The translations under genes were made by a program, and so were the position numbers. Positions 7,313 through 15,279 of a stretch of 41,183 bases of DNA are shown one piece after another (position 1 is the stretch's first letter; each line of letters opens with the position of its first letter). Below the pieces are notes generated by a model. That model saw only the letters and a list, made by a program, of their open reading frames with translations. It made no database searches and was not told the origin of the DNA. Location: the NCBI GenBank assembly GCA_017938205.1, contig JAGBCA010000051.1, forward strand, positions 1 to 41,183. The letters are read 5' to 3'. This DNA is from Clostridia bacterium (GTDB lineage Bacteria > Bacillota > Clostridia > Oscillospirales > CAG-272).

Positions 7313-7717
7313 ATGGGATTATTTGATTTTTTTAAAAGAAAAAAGAAGGAGCTACCCATTGAGGCGCAGAAATGGAACAAAATGTGGGAGCTATGGGCGG
7401 ATGAGGCGGCGGCCTCGCCGTATGCGGAGCTGATGACCTATCAAGCGGAGGTCAACAACGGCGGTCATGCGCAGTTTTTTGATAACGTTTCAAACACCTC
7501 CGATCTTCCGAAAACGGTGGAGGCTCTTTATACGGTTTTAGAGGAGGCTTTGCGTGAGAATATCGAAAAGGCGTATACCGCTTTCCTTGCCTACGATGAG
7601 AATGACGAGGAGGATACGATCAGCGCGCTTCTTGATGAATGTGACGCGGTTTTCTATGAGAATGAGAGCGAGATCGAACGCATCCTTCAGGCATATGCCG
7701 ATACATTAGAGCTTTAA
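7313..7717 (+). CDS. DMP19/DUF4375 family protein
   Basis: Soluble protein of 134 residues with a basic N-terminus (FDFFKRKKKE). The core pattern Y-x-x-E-V-N-N-G-G-H-x-Q-F-F-x-N (residues about 43-58) is the hallmark of the DUF4375 domain, related to the DNA-mimic protein DMP19, followed by an acidic helical half rich in Glu and Asp. No biochemical role is established for clostridial members; the acidity would fit interaction with a basic partner. AAGGAGACAAACC precedes the ATG. Confidence 0.8.
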   Translation: MGLFDFFKRKKKELPIEAQKWNKMWELWADEAAASPYAELMTYQAEVNNGGHAQFFDNVSNTSDLPKTVEALYTVLEEALRENIEKAYTAFLAYDENDEEDTISALLDECDAVFYENESEIERILQAYADTLEL

Positions 7718-7767
7718 TAAAAATACAGAATTGTAACTTGTTCTTATGTGTTATATGAGGTGAAAGA

Positions 7768-8514
7768 ATGAAAATTATCGATTTACATACGCATTGCAAT
7801 TCCGGCTCGCCGCTGGACGTGGAGCCAACACCCTTGCATAAGCGGAATTTTTCCTTCATGATGGAGGAATACAAGAGCGCAGGTATTTCGGCCGGGGGAT
7901 TTTCCTATTACAGTGCCGTTTTGCACACGGATGAGATCTACGAGCAAAACGAGAAGCTGGCCGAGCAGGCAAAAAACGATCCGCGCGTGTATCAGTGGCT
8001 TGTCCTGGATCCGAGGCAGGAGCGGTTGTTTGACCAGATCCAAAGAAGGATCGGGGATGAAAAGGTGCTCGGCATCAAAATCCATTCGGTCGGCCACAAA
8101 TACGATATTTGCGAATATGCGGACAAGATCTTTTCCTTCGCAAACGAGCTTGGCTGCTTCGTGCTGATGCACCCTGATAAGGTGCCCCTGATGCCGAAGT
8201 TTGCGGATCGCTACCCAAATATGAATCTGATCATCGCGCATATCCATTCCGTGGATTACGCGGAGGCCATTCGAAATGCCAAGCACGGCAATATCTATGC
8301 AGATACCTCGGGCGGTGATTCCCGGCAAAATAACGTGATCGAATACACCGTGGAGCGCGTTGGCGCAGAGAAGGTGTTTTTCGGTACGGATACGTATGCC
8401 GCGGGCTTCCAAAGAGGGCGCATTGAGTATGCGCGCCTGCGCGATGACGAGAAAGAAAAAATTCTGTACGGCAATGCGAAAATGCATTTTGCAAGACAGT
8501 TTGAAAGCATATAA
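7768..8514 (+). CDS. Amidohydrolase-family metal-dependent hydrolase
   Basis: TIM-barrel hydrolase of 248 residues. Metal-binding features are the N-terminal DLHTHC (residues 5-10), KIHSVGH and LMHPDK histidines in the middle, IIAHIHSVD, and the C-terminal FGTDTY Asp. This matches the amidohydrolase 2 (COG2159) group, which includes decarboxylases and hydrolases of small carboxylates or amides; the substrate is unknown. It is cytosolic. GAGGTGAAAGA precedes the ATG. The SGNH hydrolase gene starts 21 bases downstream and is likely co-transcribed. Confidence 0.85.
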   Translation: MKIIDLHTHCNSGSPLDVEPTPLHKRNFSFMMEEYKSAGISAGGFSYYSAVLHTDEIYEQNEKLAEQAKNDPRVYQWLVLDPRQERLFDQIQRRIGDEKVLGIKIHSVGHKYDICEYADKIFSFANELGCFVLMHPDKVPLMPKFADRYPNMNLIIAHIHSVDYAEAIRNAKHGNIYADTSGGDSRQNNVIEYTVERVGAEKVFFGTDTYAAGFQRGRIEYARLRDDEKEKILYGNAKMHFARQFESI

Positions 8515-8535
8515 GCATATAAAGGGGACTCAATC

Positions 8536-9180
8536 ATGAAAAAAATCGTTTTAATCGGAGATTCCATTCGCATGGGTTACGATAAATACGTAAAGGAAGC
8601 ACTCGCGGACGTAGCGGAGGTCTATTATCCGGACGAAAACTGCCGTTTTGCCGAAAACGTGCTTCGCTTTGCGCACGAGTGGAAAAATAAAATGGGCGCG
8701 CCCGATGACGTGGATCTCGTGCACTGGAATGCGGGACTTTGGGACGTTCTGGAGCTTTTTGGTGACGAGCCGCTCTCCACGCCCGAATATTATGCAAACG
8801 TGATTCCGCGCATCGATCGCCGCTTGCGCATGCTTTTTCCCAAGGCGAAAATCGTGTTTGCAACCTCCACCTCGGCAATCGAGGGGGCGCCGGGAGCAGA
8901 TTTTAATCGCCATGACAGCAATATTGAAAAATATAATGCCATTGCCGTTTCGGCTCTCAAAAATACCGATACGGTGATCAACGATCTGTATACGCTCTCA
9001 GCCTCTCTTCCCGCGGAAGCACATTCGGATTTCGTGCATTACTACACCGATCTCGGAACGGAAAAGATCGGCGGCAGAGTGCTTTCCGTGCTCTGTGAGC
9101 AGCTTGGCATTGAGGCCAAGGACGTAAGGCTCGATGGCTTTTCGCCCGAGAAGTATTCCAAGGATAATATCGGCTTTTAA
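8536..9180 (+). CDS. SGNH/GDSL-family hydrolase
   Basis: Protein of 214 residues. Block I is IVLIGDSIRMGY with nucleophile Ser10; the block III Asn is in HWNAGLWD near residue 66; the C-terminal catalytic Asp/His pair lies in HSDFVHYYTD. SGNH hydrolases are esterases, often deacetylating carbohydrates. No signal peptide, so it acts in the cytosol. AAAGGGGACTCAATC precedes the ATG. It is downstream of the amidohydrolase and upstream of the lipoprotein gene, in one direction with short gaps. Confidence 0.87.
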   Translation: MKKIVLIGDSIRMGYDKYVKEALADVAEVYYPDENCRFAENVLRFAHEWKNKMGAPDDVDLVHWNAGLWDVLELFGDEPLSTPEYYANVIPRIDRRLRMLFPKAKIVFATSTSAIEGAPGADFNRHDSNIEKYNAIAVSALKNTDTVINDLYTLSASLPAEAHSDFVHYYTDLGTEKIGGRVLSVLCEQLGIEAKDVRLDGFSPEKYSKDNIGF

Positions 9181-9221
9181 AGCCGGGAAAAGGAATGCTA
9201 AACAGTGCTTGGAAAACGAAA

Positions 9222-9650
9222 ATGAAACATTTTTTCTTAAAAATATTGTATACTTTTCTTTGCATTTCCATCCTTTTCTCGTTTGCTTCCTGCCACGCGG
9301 ATAGTTATTCGGCAACGATGCTTGTGAGAAGCGGCATCGGCGGAACGCTTTCGGTGCGGTTTGGCACGCTGAACGGGTACCTTTACGAATCCTTTCGCAA
9401 GGATGCGGATGGCGAAGGCGCACTTTCTTATACCGCCTCGCTCGGAGAGGGAAGTCTCTCGGTTTCTTATGAGGGCGCGGATGGCAAGATGTGTCCCTTG
9501 TTTTCCTTGAAGGGCGGAGAAAGTATTTCCGATATCGGCGGCTACGCTGAGGGGAAAAAGGGCACACGTATCCGCATCCTGATCGAAACGGACGGAAAAT
9601 GCAGAGACGGATCGGTGAAAATTCACTTTTACAACGGAGAAAAATCATGA
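9222..9650 (+). CDS. Putative lipoprotein of unknown function
   Basis: Protein of 142 residues with a lipoprotein-type signal: MKHFF, a hydrophobic core, then FSFASC with the Cys as likely lipid-attachment residue (about residue 24). The mature part is rich in Gly, Ser and short beta-strand patterns (GTLSVRF, GSLSVSYEG), suggesting a beta sandwich. An in-frame ATG at 9195 adds 9 residues, but its AAAGGA lies against the start codon; both starts are possible. The stop overlaps the next start (ATGA). No family recognised. Confidence 0.65.
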   Translation: MKHFFLKILYTFLCISILFSFASCHADSYSATMLVRSGIGGTLSVRFGTLNGYLYESFRKDADGEGALSYTASLGEGSLSVSYEGADGKMCPLFSLKGGESISDIGGYAEGKKGTRIRILIETDGKCRDGSVKIHFYNGEKS

Positions 9651-10432
9651 AACGCACCTTGATTTCAGCGTTGCCGACGGATGCGCCTGCCGCGGTCTTG
9701 CGGCTTCTTTGCGGCGCTTGCGTATACGATAGCTCCTGCTCGCCCGAGGCAAGGGTGTATTTCATTGAAAAAGGCAGGGGGTATTACCTCAAAACTGCCG
9801 CGAAGGGAAGCCTTGCGCGCGAGGCGGAAATGGGAGCGTATTTTCATAAAAAGGGCCTTGCGCCCGAGGTGCTTTCCTACGTATCCGATGCGGCCGATTG
9901 GCTTCTCACTGCACGCGCCGAGGGAGAGGATGCCACGCATACAGCCTTCCTTTCGGATCCTCTGCGGCTCGCCGCCGTGATGGGCGAGACCCTGCGTTCC
10001 TTGCATGAGACCGATGCACGGGATTGCCCCGTGCAGGATCGAATGGGCGAATATCTTGCCTTGGCGGATCAAAATTATGCAAAAGGGGCTTGCGACCTAT
10101 CTCTTTTCGGAGAAAAGCATCCCTTTGCCTCGGCGGCAGATGCGCACCGCGTGCTTTGCGAGGGGCGCTCGCTTTTGAAAAATGAGGTGCTGCTGCACGG
10201 CGACTATTGCCTGCCAAACATTATGCTGAAGGACTTCCGCATTACATCCTTTATCGATGTTGGAAACGGCGGCGTAGGGGATAGGCACGTGGATCTTTTC
10301 TGGGGCGCGTGGACACTGTGGTTTAATTTAAAAACCGACAGATACCGTGACCGCTTTTTCGATGCTTACGGAAGGGATAAGGTGAATACGGATCTGATGC
10401 GCGTGGTCGCAGCGGCTGAGGTGTTTGGGTAA
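9647..10432 (+). CDS. APH(3')-like aminoglycoside/small-molecule phosphotransferase
   Basis: Kinase-fold phosphotransferase of 261 residues, close to the usual 264 of APH(3') enzymes. Lys49 (YYLK) is the ATP-binding lysine; the catalytic loop is HGDYCLPNIM with Asp186 and Asn191; the metal-binding Asp is Asp204 in FIDVGNGGVGDRHVD, the exact APH(3') pattern. APH(3') enzymes phosphorylate the 3'-hydroxyl of kanamycin-type aminoglycosides; a chromosomal homologue in an anaerobe may have another substrate. The C-terminal region (DRFFDAYGRDKVNTD) aligns in style with FFDLLG of APH(3')-IIIa. It overlaps the lipoprotein stop by ATGA; CGGAGAAAAATC is the ribosome site. Confidence 0.85.
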   Translation: MKRTLISALPTDAPAAVLRLLCGACVYDSSCSPEARVYFIEKGRGYYLKTAAKGSLAREAEMGAYFHKKGLAPEVLSYVSDAADWLLTARAEGEDATHTAFLSDPLRLAAVMGETLRSLHETDARDCPVQDRMGEYLALADQNYAKGACDLSLFGEKHPFASAADAHRVLCEGRSLLKNEVLLHGDYCLPNIMLKDFRITSFIDVGNGGVGDRHVDLFWGAWTLWFNLKTDRYRDRFFDAYGRDKVNTDLMRVVAAAEVFG

Positions 10433-10443
10433 AAAGATGCGTC

Positions 10444-10472
10444 TTGCGCTTTTTTAAAAAGTGTGATACAAT
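10444..10472 (+). promoter_or_regulatory. Promoter of the FAD oxidoreductase gene
   Basis: TTGCGC (10444-10449), 17-bp spacer, TACAAT (10467-10472) with TGA immediately before, giving an extended -10. Confidence 0.55.
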
Positions 10473-10497
10473 AGACAAAATGCCTTTGGAGGTAAAA

Positions 10498-11679
10498 ATG
10501 CAATATCTTGAAAACAGAGATTACGACGTTGCTGTTTGCGGCGGCGGATTTGCGGGCATCAGCGCCGCGTTGGCCGCGAAAAGAGCGGGCGCGCGCGTGG
10601 TTCTTTTTGAAAAGGAATATATGCTTGGCGGCCTGGGAACGGCAGGTCTTATCACGATCTATCTGCCGCTCTGCGACGGATACGGTCATCAGGTGTCCTT
10701 CGGCATCGCGGAGGAGCTGCTCCGCCTTTCCATAAAGCATGGCGCAGAGGCGCGTTATCCCGAAAATTGGCTGGACGGTGTGGGCACGCGCACGGAGCAT
10801 GACAAGCGCTTCGAGGTGCAGTACAATGCGCAGACCTTTGCGATCCTTGCAGAGCAGCTTTTGCTCTCGGAGGGGGTGGATATTATGTACGGTAGCTATG
10901 CCGTGGATGCCACTGTGCACAGCGGAAAGATCGAAAGTCTGACTGTAGTGAATAAATCGGGACATACCAAATATTACACGAAGAGCGTTGTAGATGCCAC
11001 GGGTGACTGCGATATTGCACATTTTGCGAGTGCAAAAACCGAAACGCATCGCGTAGGAAACGTGCTGGCAGCCTGGTATTATTATGCGGACAAGGAAGGG
11101 TATCATCTGCGGCAGCACGGCTTCGCGGATATTCCCGAGGAGGAGCGCACGGGTAACGAGGCCGCGCCCTTGGTCGCGCGCCGCTTTTCGGGGCTTTCGG
11201 GCAAGGAGCTTTCGGAGCAGACGGTGCTTGCGCACGCGGAGATCTTGAAGAATTATCTCTCGCTCAGAAGTCAAACGCCCGATGCCGTGATCGCAACGAT
11301 CCCCTCGATCCCGCAGATCCGTATGACCAGAAAAATTGAGGGTGCGTACACCTTGAAATATGATGAGATGCACACGCGCTTTGAGGATTCGATCGGCCTT
11401 GTTTCCAACTGGAAAAAGAGAGGCCCCGTTTGGGAGGTTCCTTTTGGAACACTCTATGATCCTTTGGTTAAAAATCTTGTGGTTGCCGGCAGATGCACAT
11501 CGGTGGATGAACGCCTTTGGGACGTGATGCGTGTGATCCCGTGTTGCGCCGTAACGGGGCAGGCGGCAGGCACCGCGGCCGCAATTTCGGATGATTTTAG
11601 TAAACTAAACGTTGCATATTTGCAGGAAAAGCTGAAAAACAGCGGCGTTGTTCTTCATGAAAATGAAATTATAAGATAA
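10498..11679 (+). CDS. FAD-dependent oxidoreductase (FAD_oxidored family)
   Basis: Flavoprotein of 393 residues. The N-terminal Rossmann fold has the dinucleotide motif VCGGGFAGISAALAAKR followed by the acidic strand end VVLFEKE, then GGLGTAG as in FAD_oxidored (PF12831) proteins. Near the C-terminus, VAGRCTSVDERLW and GTAAAISDD match the family's FAD-closing region. Members are uncharacterised oxidoreductases, often linked to sugar or heterodisulfide metabolism. The start at 10498 has GGAGG upstream; the upstream frame extension has none. The promoter at 10444-10472 separates it from the APH gene. The substrate is unknown. Confidence 0.85.
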   Translation: MQYLENRDYDVAVCGGGFAGISAALAAKRAGARVVLFEKEYMLGGLGTAGLITIYLPLCDGYGHQVSFGIAEELLRLSIKHGAEARYPENWLDGVGTRTEHDKRFEVQYNAQTFAILAEQLLLSEGVDIMYGSYAVDATVHSGKIESLTVVNKSGHTKYYTKSVVDATGDCDIAHFASAKTETHRVGNVLAAWYYYADKEGYHLRQHGFADIPEEERTGNEAAPLVARRFSGLSGKELSEQTVLAHAEILKNYLSLRSQTPDAVIATIPSIPQIRMTRKIEGAYTLKYDEMHTRFEDSIGLVSNWKKRGPVWEVPFGTLYDPLVKNLVVAGRCTSVDERLWDVMRVIPCCAVTGQAAGTAAAISDDFSKLNVAYLQEKLKNSGVVLHENEIIR

Positions 11680-11695
11680 CGAAAAAGGAAAGAAA

Positions 11696-12244
11696 ATGAA
11701 AAACATATTGTATATTTTCCTTATCTCGATCCTTCCGATCGTGGAGTTGCGTGGCGCGATTCCCGTTGGCGCGGCGCTCGGCGTTCCGTTCTATTTAAAC
11801 TATCTCTGCGCCGTGATCGGCAATATGCTTCCCGTGCCCTTCATTCTTCTCTTTATTCCGAAGGTGCTGGACTTTCTTGCCCGCTTCAAGATCTTTCGTC
11901 CCATCGTGGAATGGGTGAGAAGAAAAGCGCATAAGCATAGCGGCAAGATCGTGGATCACGGTAAGAATGCGGCGGAAGACGGTGACAATGCCACCGAGGC
12001 GGCGGAGCCGATCGAGGAAAAAAAGCCGAAGCGCTTCGGCGGTGCCTTCTGGGGCCTTCTCCTTTTTGTTATGATCCCACTGCCGGGAACGGGCGCTTGG
12101 ACGGGCTCTTTGATCGCATCCCTCTTTGATCTCCCCAAGAAAAGCTCCTTCCTCGCCGCTCTGCTCGGCGTTCTTGGCGCGGGCGTGATCATGTGCCTGG
12201 CATCCTACGGCGTAGTTGGTTTTCTCAAAATCTTTATTTCTTGA
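11696..12244 (+). CDS. Small multidrug-export family protein (COG2426)
   Basis: Membrane protein of 182 residues with about four helices. It has the family signature ILPIVELRGAIPVG in the first segment and MIPLPGTGAWTGSL in the third, each with a helix-breaking proline; a charged Lys/Glu loop (about residues 80-115) lies between. It matches Sm_multidrug_ex (PF06695), whose transport role is inferred, not proven. AAAGGAAAGAAA precedes the ATG. The next gene starts 2 bases after the stop. Confidence 0.88.
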   Translation: MKNILYIFLISILPIVELRGAIPVGAALGVPFYLNYLCAVIGNMLPVPFILLFIPKVLDFLARFKIFRPIVEWVRRKAHKHSGKIVDHGKNAAEDGDNATEAAEPIEEKKPKRFGGAFWGLLLFVMIPLPGTGAWTGSLIASLFDLPKKSSFLAALLGVLGAGVIMCLASYGVVGFLKIFIS

Positions 12245-12246
12245 TT

Positions 12247-13167
12247 ATGGAATACAACAATCTCAGCGTGCTTTTGCGCCGCCTTTACGGCGCGAAGATC
12301 CGCAAATTTTGTATTGATGGCGGCTTTACCTGCCCCAACCGTGACGGAACGTGCGGTATTGGCGGTTGCATCTTCTGCGGCGAACGCGGATCGGGAGAGC
12401 ACATACAGAAAAAGGGCGTTGCGGCGCAGATGGAAGGCGCACTTGCAAGCGCAAAGCCGGGAGAAAAATACATCGCGTATTTTCAGAATTTCACGGGCAC
12501 GTACGCGCCGATCGATGTTTTGAAGGAGCGTTACGATGCCGCCCTGTGTGACGGTCGCATCGTTGCCCTCACGGTGGGAACACGGCCGGACTGTATTGAC
12601 GAGGACGTGGCGTGTCTGCTTGCATCTTATAAGGATAAAACCGACGTCTGGATCGAGCTTGGCCTGCAAACCGAGAGTGATGAAACGGCCGCGCGTATCA
12701 ACCGCGGCTATAAAAAGGAAGCTTTTGAGCATGCGATGAAGATCCTTTCGAGCCACGGTGTGCGTGCCGTGGTGCATCTGATGGCGGGGCTCCCGGGCGA
12801 GGACAGAGAACAGCTCCTAAAGACCGTGGACTACGTAAACCGTTTTCCGCTTTTTGGCGTGAAGCTGCATTCCACGTATGTTTCGCGCGATACCGAGCTT
12901 TGCCGTATGTATGAAAGAGGGGAATATACGCCGCTGACCTTTGATGGCTACGTGGAGGATGCCATCGCGGTGCTTACGCATTTGCGCCCGGATTTCTGGA
13001 TCCACCGCCTCACGGGGGATTCGCCCGGCGATCTTTTGGTCGCGCCGCTTTGGGTGCGGAAAAAGGATCCCGTCCTGATCGAGATCCGCCGCCGTATGTC
13101 TGAGCGCGGTCTTTTTCAGGGGTGCGAATATCGGGGCACGTCCTATCCCGTCATAGAAAAGCCGTAA
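12247..13167 (+). CDS. ytqA: Radical SAM protein, TIGR01212 (YtqA) family
   Basis: Protein of 306 residues with the [4Fe-4S]/SAM motif spaced as in Elp3-like enzymes: Cys29 (CPNRDGTC), Cys41 and Cys44 (GGCIFC). The segments IELGLQTESDETAARINRGY and VHLMAGLPGED are typical of this family's core barrel. The function of YtqA/YhcC proteins is uncertain. The start at 12247 follows the previous stop by 2 bases; a longer in-frame extension overlaps the membrane protein gene and was rejected. Probably translationally coupled. Confidence 0.9.
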   Translation: MEYNNLSVLLRRLYGAKIRKFCIDGGFTCPNRDGTCGIGGCIFCGERGSGEHIQKKGVAAQMEGALASAKPGEKYIAYFQNFTGTYAPIDVLKERYDAALCDGRIVALTVGTRPDCIDEDVACLLASYKDKTDVWIELGLQTESDETAARINRGYKKEAFEHAMKILSSHGVRAVVHLMAGLPGEDREQLLKTVDYVNRFPLFGVKLHSTYVSRDTELCRMYERGEYTPLTFDGYVEDAIAVLTHLRPDFWIHRLTGDSPGDLLVAPLWVRKKDPVLIEIRRRMSERGLFQGCEYRGTSYPVIEKP

Positions 13168-13241
13168 AACATTTTTTTGCATAAGCGTGGGTGCTTTCGC
13201 ATAGAGTAAAATACCAAACAATCCACCCGGAGGTCATCGGT

Positions 13242-13724
13242 ATGTTTATTTATTCTGTGCGGGCATCCACGCTTCGCTTTTTTGGTATTCTTGCGCTAAC
13301 GGTTTCGCTGTTGGTCGGCATTATGGCGTTCTCGGGCGCGGACAGCGTTTCCGCCATGAGTGACGGCGCATATCGCTTCTCGGATATCAGCACCAAGGAG
13401 GATCGTATTGAATTTCTCTCGCAGTTCGGGATCTGCGCATCGGCGGATTCGGAGGCGGAGGAAAGCTTCACGATGCCCGAGACGCTGGATCGTGTTCTGC
13501 TTTCGTATAATGAGATCCAGAAGGCACAAGGGCTGGATCTTTCGGGTTACTGTAAGAAAAAAGTACAGAGATATACTTATACTGTAGAGAATTATAAGGA
13601 TTCAAATCTCACGGTGTATGCAAACGTGATCGTATACCGCCACCGTGTGATCGGCGGAGACATCAGCGCATCGGGAGAGGGCGGCTTCGTCCTGCCCTTT
13701 ACCGCCTTTTTAGCGGCAGAATAA
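13242..13724 (+). CDS. DUF4830-domain protein, membrane-anchored
   Basis: Protein of 160 residues. A basic N-terminus is followed by one hydrophobic helix (FFGILALTVSLLVGIMAF) acting as membrane anchor or uncleaved signal. The extracytoplasmic part carries the DUF4830 pattern: R-I-E-F-L-S-Q-F-G, then a P-E-T-L-D-R-V-L-L-S-Y-N-E-I-Q-K-x-Q-G-L-D-L stretch, then Y-T-V-E-N-Y and VIGGDIS near the end. The family is found in Clostridia and has no known function. GGAGGTCATCGGT precedes ATG 13242. Confidence 0.85.
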   Translation: MFIYSVRASTLRFFGILALTVSLLVGIMAFSGADSVSAMSDGAYRFSDISTKEDRIEFLSQFGICASADSEAEESFTMPETLDRVLLSYNEIQKAQGLDLSGYCKKKVQRYTYTVENYKDSNLTVYANVIVYRHRVIGGDISASGEGGFVLPFTAFLAAE

Positions 13725-13818
13725 AAAGCATTTCAATCACCAAAGTTTTTTCTTCGCATATGATGGTATTAAGCAAGCGAAAAAGGCTTGCAAAAGCATC
13801 ATTTGGAGGAAAACATAT

Positions 13819-13917
13819 ATGAACAACAACTGCCTGTGCCATCTCTTTGACGATAACTGCACCTGGATCATTATTCTGGCTATTGTGATTGTATTTTGCT
13901 GCTGCTGCAACAATTGA
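13819..13917 (+). CDS. 32-residue Cys-rich single-helix microprotein
   Basis: A very short gene with an excellent ribosome site: GGAGG at 13805-13809, 9 bases before ATG, stop TGA 13915-13917. The product begins MNNNCLCHLFDDNCTW, continues with an 11-residue hydrophobic stretch (IIILAIVIVF) and ends CCCCNN. Such small Asn/Cys-containing one-helix proteins recur in Clostridia and resemble the YjcZ-like sporulation proteins in size and layout. Seven cysteines in 32 residues suggest metal binding or disulfide/thioether cross-linking at the membrane. It follows the DUF4830 gene by 94 bases. Confidence 0.7.
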   Translation: MNNNCLCHLFDDNCTWIIILAIVIVFCCCCNN

Positions 13918-14322
13918 GCAAAAGGCATCTTTCGGTGAGATCGAAAACGGTCGAGCGTAAAATGAGATTGTAGAATATCAAGGTTGAATTTCTCCGAAAT
14001 TCTCCGTTTTATGAAAGACCGTTTTCTATCGCCGTTCCCGTCCCTCGCCGTACCTATGTACGCCTCACGGGGCGGGAACAACGATTCTCCCGCGAAACCT
14101 GCTCTTTTGGAGAGCTTTAGCGCAAAGCCCCGAACGCTCCCATTCGCCGTATGTAAATACGGCTTCGGGTCGCGCTCGGGGCTTATCATCTGAAATTTCC
14201 TCGCTTGGTTGCTCTGTACGTGGGAAGATTTTTTTAGGTGAAAACTTCTCTTTTGGAGATTCTTAAAAAATGAAAAATTGTATTTTTCAAAGATTTATAC
14301 CGTGATGGAACAAAATTTATGT
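13918..14322. repeat. Gene-free region with several nested inverted repeats
   Basis: About 400 bases without a credible gene. GAAAACGGTC (13943-13952) is the inverse of GACCGTTTTC (14017-14026). GTTCCCGTCCC (14034-14044) pairs with GGGGCGGGAAC (14069-14079) around an inner CGTAC-ctat-GTACG. GCCCCGA (14127-14133) pairs with TCGGGGC (14176-14182) around CCGTAT-gtaa-ATACGG. The regular architecture suggests a structured RNA or a small palindromic mobile element. Confidence 0.6.
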
Positions 14323-14358
14323 AAAAAAGAATGCGCGTTTTTTTGCGCATTCTTTTTT
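14323..14358 (-). terminator. Terminator of the AraC gene at 14357-15127
   Basis: AAAAAAGAATGCGC (14323-14336) pairs with GCGCATTCTTTTTT (14345-14358): a 14-bp stem, T-runs both ways, overlapping the AraC stop codon. Confidence 0.85.
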
Positions 14359-15127
14359 ATTTTGCATAGTCGCTGGGCGAGCATCCCGTGTGACGCTTAA
14401 ATTCTCTTGAAAAATGCGTTTCCTCAAAGTAGCCGCAAAGCGCCGCAACCTCGCGAACGGTAAAGCTGCCGTCCGATAAAAGCCGCCGCGCTCGTTCGAT
14501 GCGCATATCGATCACGTATTCCTTGGGGCTTTTTCCGTGAAGGGCGTGGAAAATGCGGCGAAAGTAGACCTCGCTGATGCCGCAAAGCGCGGCAAGCTCT
14601 GCGATGCGAAGCTCATTTTTATAAAATTCGGCGTGGATCTTTGCCATCGCGGGCGCGAGCTGGGCGGCGCGGCTGTCCGGCACGTAGGCGTGCTTTTCTT
14701 CCTCGTAGCCTGCAAGGAGGATCTCGCAGATCGAGCGCTGCGCAACGGTGAGTCCCGTTATGCCGGTACCAAAAACGCGAGCCGCCTCGCGAAAACTACG
14801 GCGCACGCTCTCTGCGTTTCTCAGTACTTGCATAAAGGGGGCGGCAGAAATCTGTGGGGTAAAATCAAAATTGATGGCGTAGCAGCCGCCCTTGCCGCTG
14901 ATGCGCTGCACGCGATAGCTCGAGCCCTTTGGCAGATAAAAAAGCGTGTTCCCCTCGGTGTGCAGAACTTTTCCATCTTCAAATATATAGTCGCGCGCGA
15001 CGCCGGGATCGTTCAGCACGAGGCCGTGATACGGGCGGTTTGTGTGCAATAATTTTCCAAATGCCGGCGGCACAAAGTCCGCATAGTGTACGTAGCAAAC
15101 GGCACTTCCCAAAAGATCCAAAAACAT
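14357..15127 (-). CDS. AraC-family transcriptional regulator, divergent from glycyl radical enzyme
   Basis: Regulator of 256 residues. The N-terminal cupin domain spans about residues 1-115 (TEGNTLFYLPKGSSYRV is its typical metal-free cupin strand pair). The C-terminal AraC DNA-binding domain spans about 160-256, with HTH1 IAELAALCGISEVYFRRIF and HTH2 VREVAALCGYFEETHFSREF, ending GCSPSDYAK. GGGAGG precedes the ATG. It is transcribed away from the glycyl radical enzyme gene across a 152-bp intergenic region holding both promoters, so it probably controls that operon in response to its substrate. Confidence 0.92.
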   Translation of the reverse strand: MFLDLLGSAVCYVHYADFVPPAFGKLLHTNRPYHGLVLNDPGVARDYIFEDGKVLHTEGNTLFYLPKGSSYRVQRISGKGGCYAINFDFTPQISAAPFMQVLRNAESVRRSFREAARVFGTGITGLTVAQRSICEILLAGYEEEKHAYVPDSRAAQLAPAMAKIHAEFYKNELRIAELAALCGISEVYFRRIFHALHGKSPKEYVIDMRIERARRLLSDGSFTVREVAALCGYFEETHFSREFKRHTGCSPSDYAK

Positions 15128-15159
15128 AATGCTGAGCCTCCCGTTTTTTCTATACCTTC

Positions 15160-15188
15160 ATTATAACCTTTTGTTTCGATTTCGTCAA
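15160..15188 (-). promoter_or_regulatory. Promoter of the AraC gene (14357-15127)
   Basis: Minus strand TTGACG (15183-15188), 17-bp spacer, TATAAT (15160-15165). Near-consensus. Confidence 0.7.
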
Positions 15189-15205
15189 GTGTTTTGTTTT
15201 CTTTA

Positions 15206-15233
15206 TGGACTTTTTTTCGCTCTGTGATATACT
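15206..15233 (+). promoter_or_regulatory. Promoter of the glycyl radical enzyme operon
   Basis: TGGACT (15206-15211), 16-bp spacer, TATACT (15228-15233) preceded by TGTGA. The -35 is poor, as expected for an activator-dependent promoter; two TTTTGTTT copies (15169, 15192) lie just upstream. Confidence 0.5.
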
Positions 15234-15279
15234 GAAAACAGAAAAAACGGCGTTTTGCCTGCTTTAGGAGGATTTTGTT

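Noticed and set aside
8998-9765. 255-residue minus-strand frame opposite the SGNH and lipoprotein genes
   Set aside because: Arg/Pro/Ser-rich, no ribosome site, antisense to genes with clear motifs.
13168-13241. Sporulation sigma factor promoter before the DUF4830 gene
   Set aside because: A GCATA box is present, but the -10 does not match sigma-F or sigma-G consensus closely enough to call.
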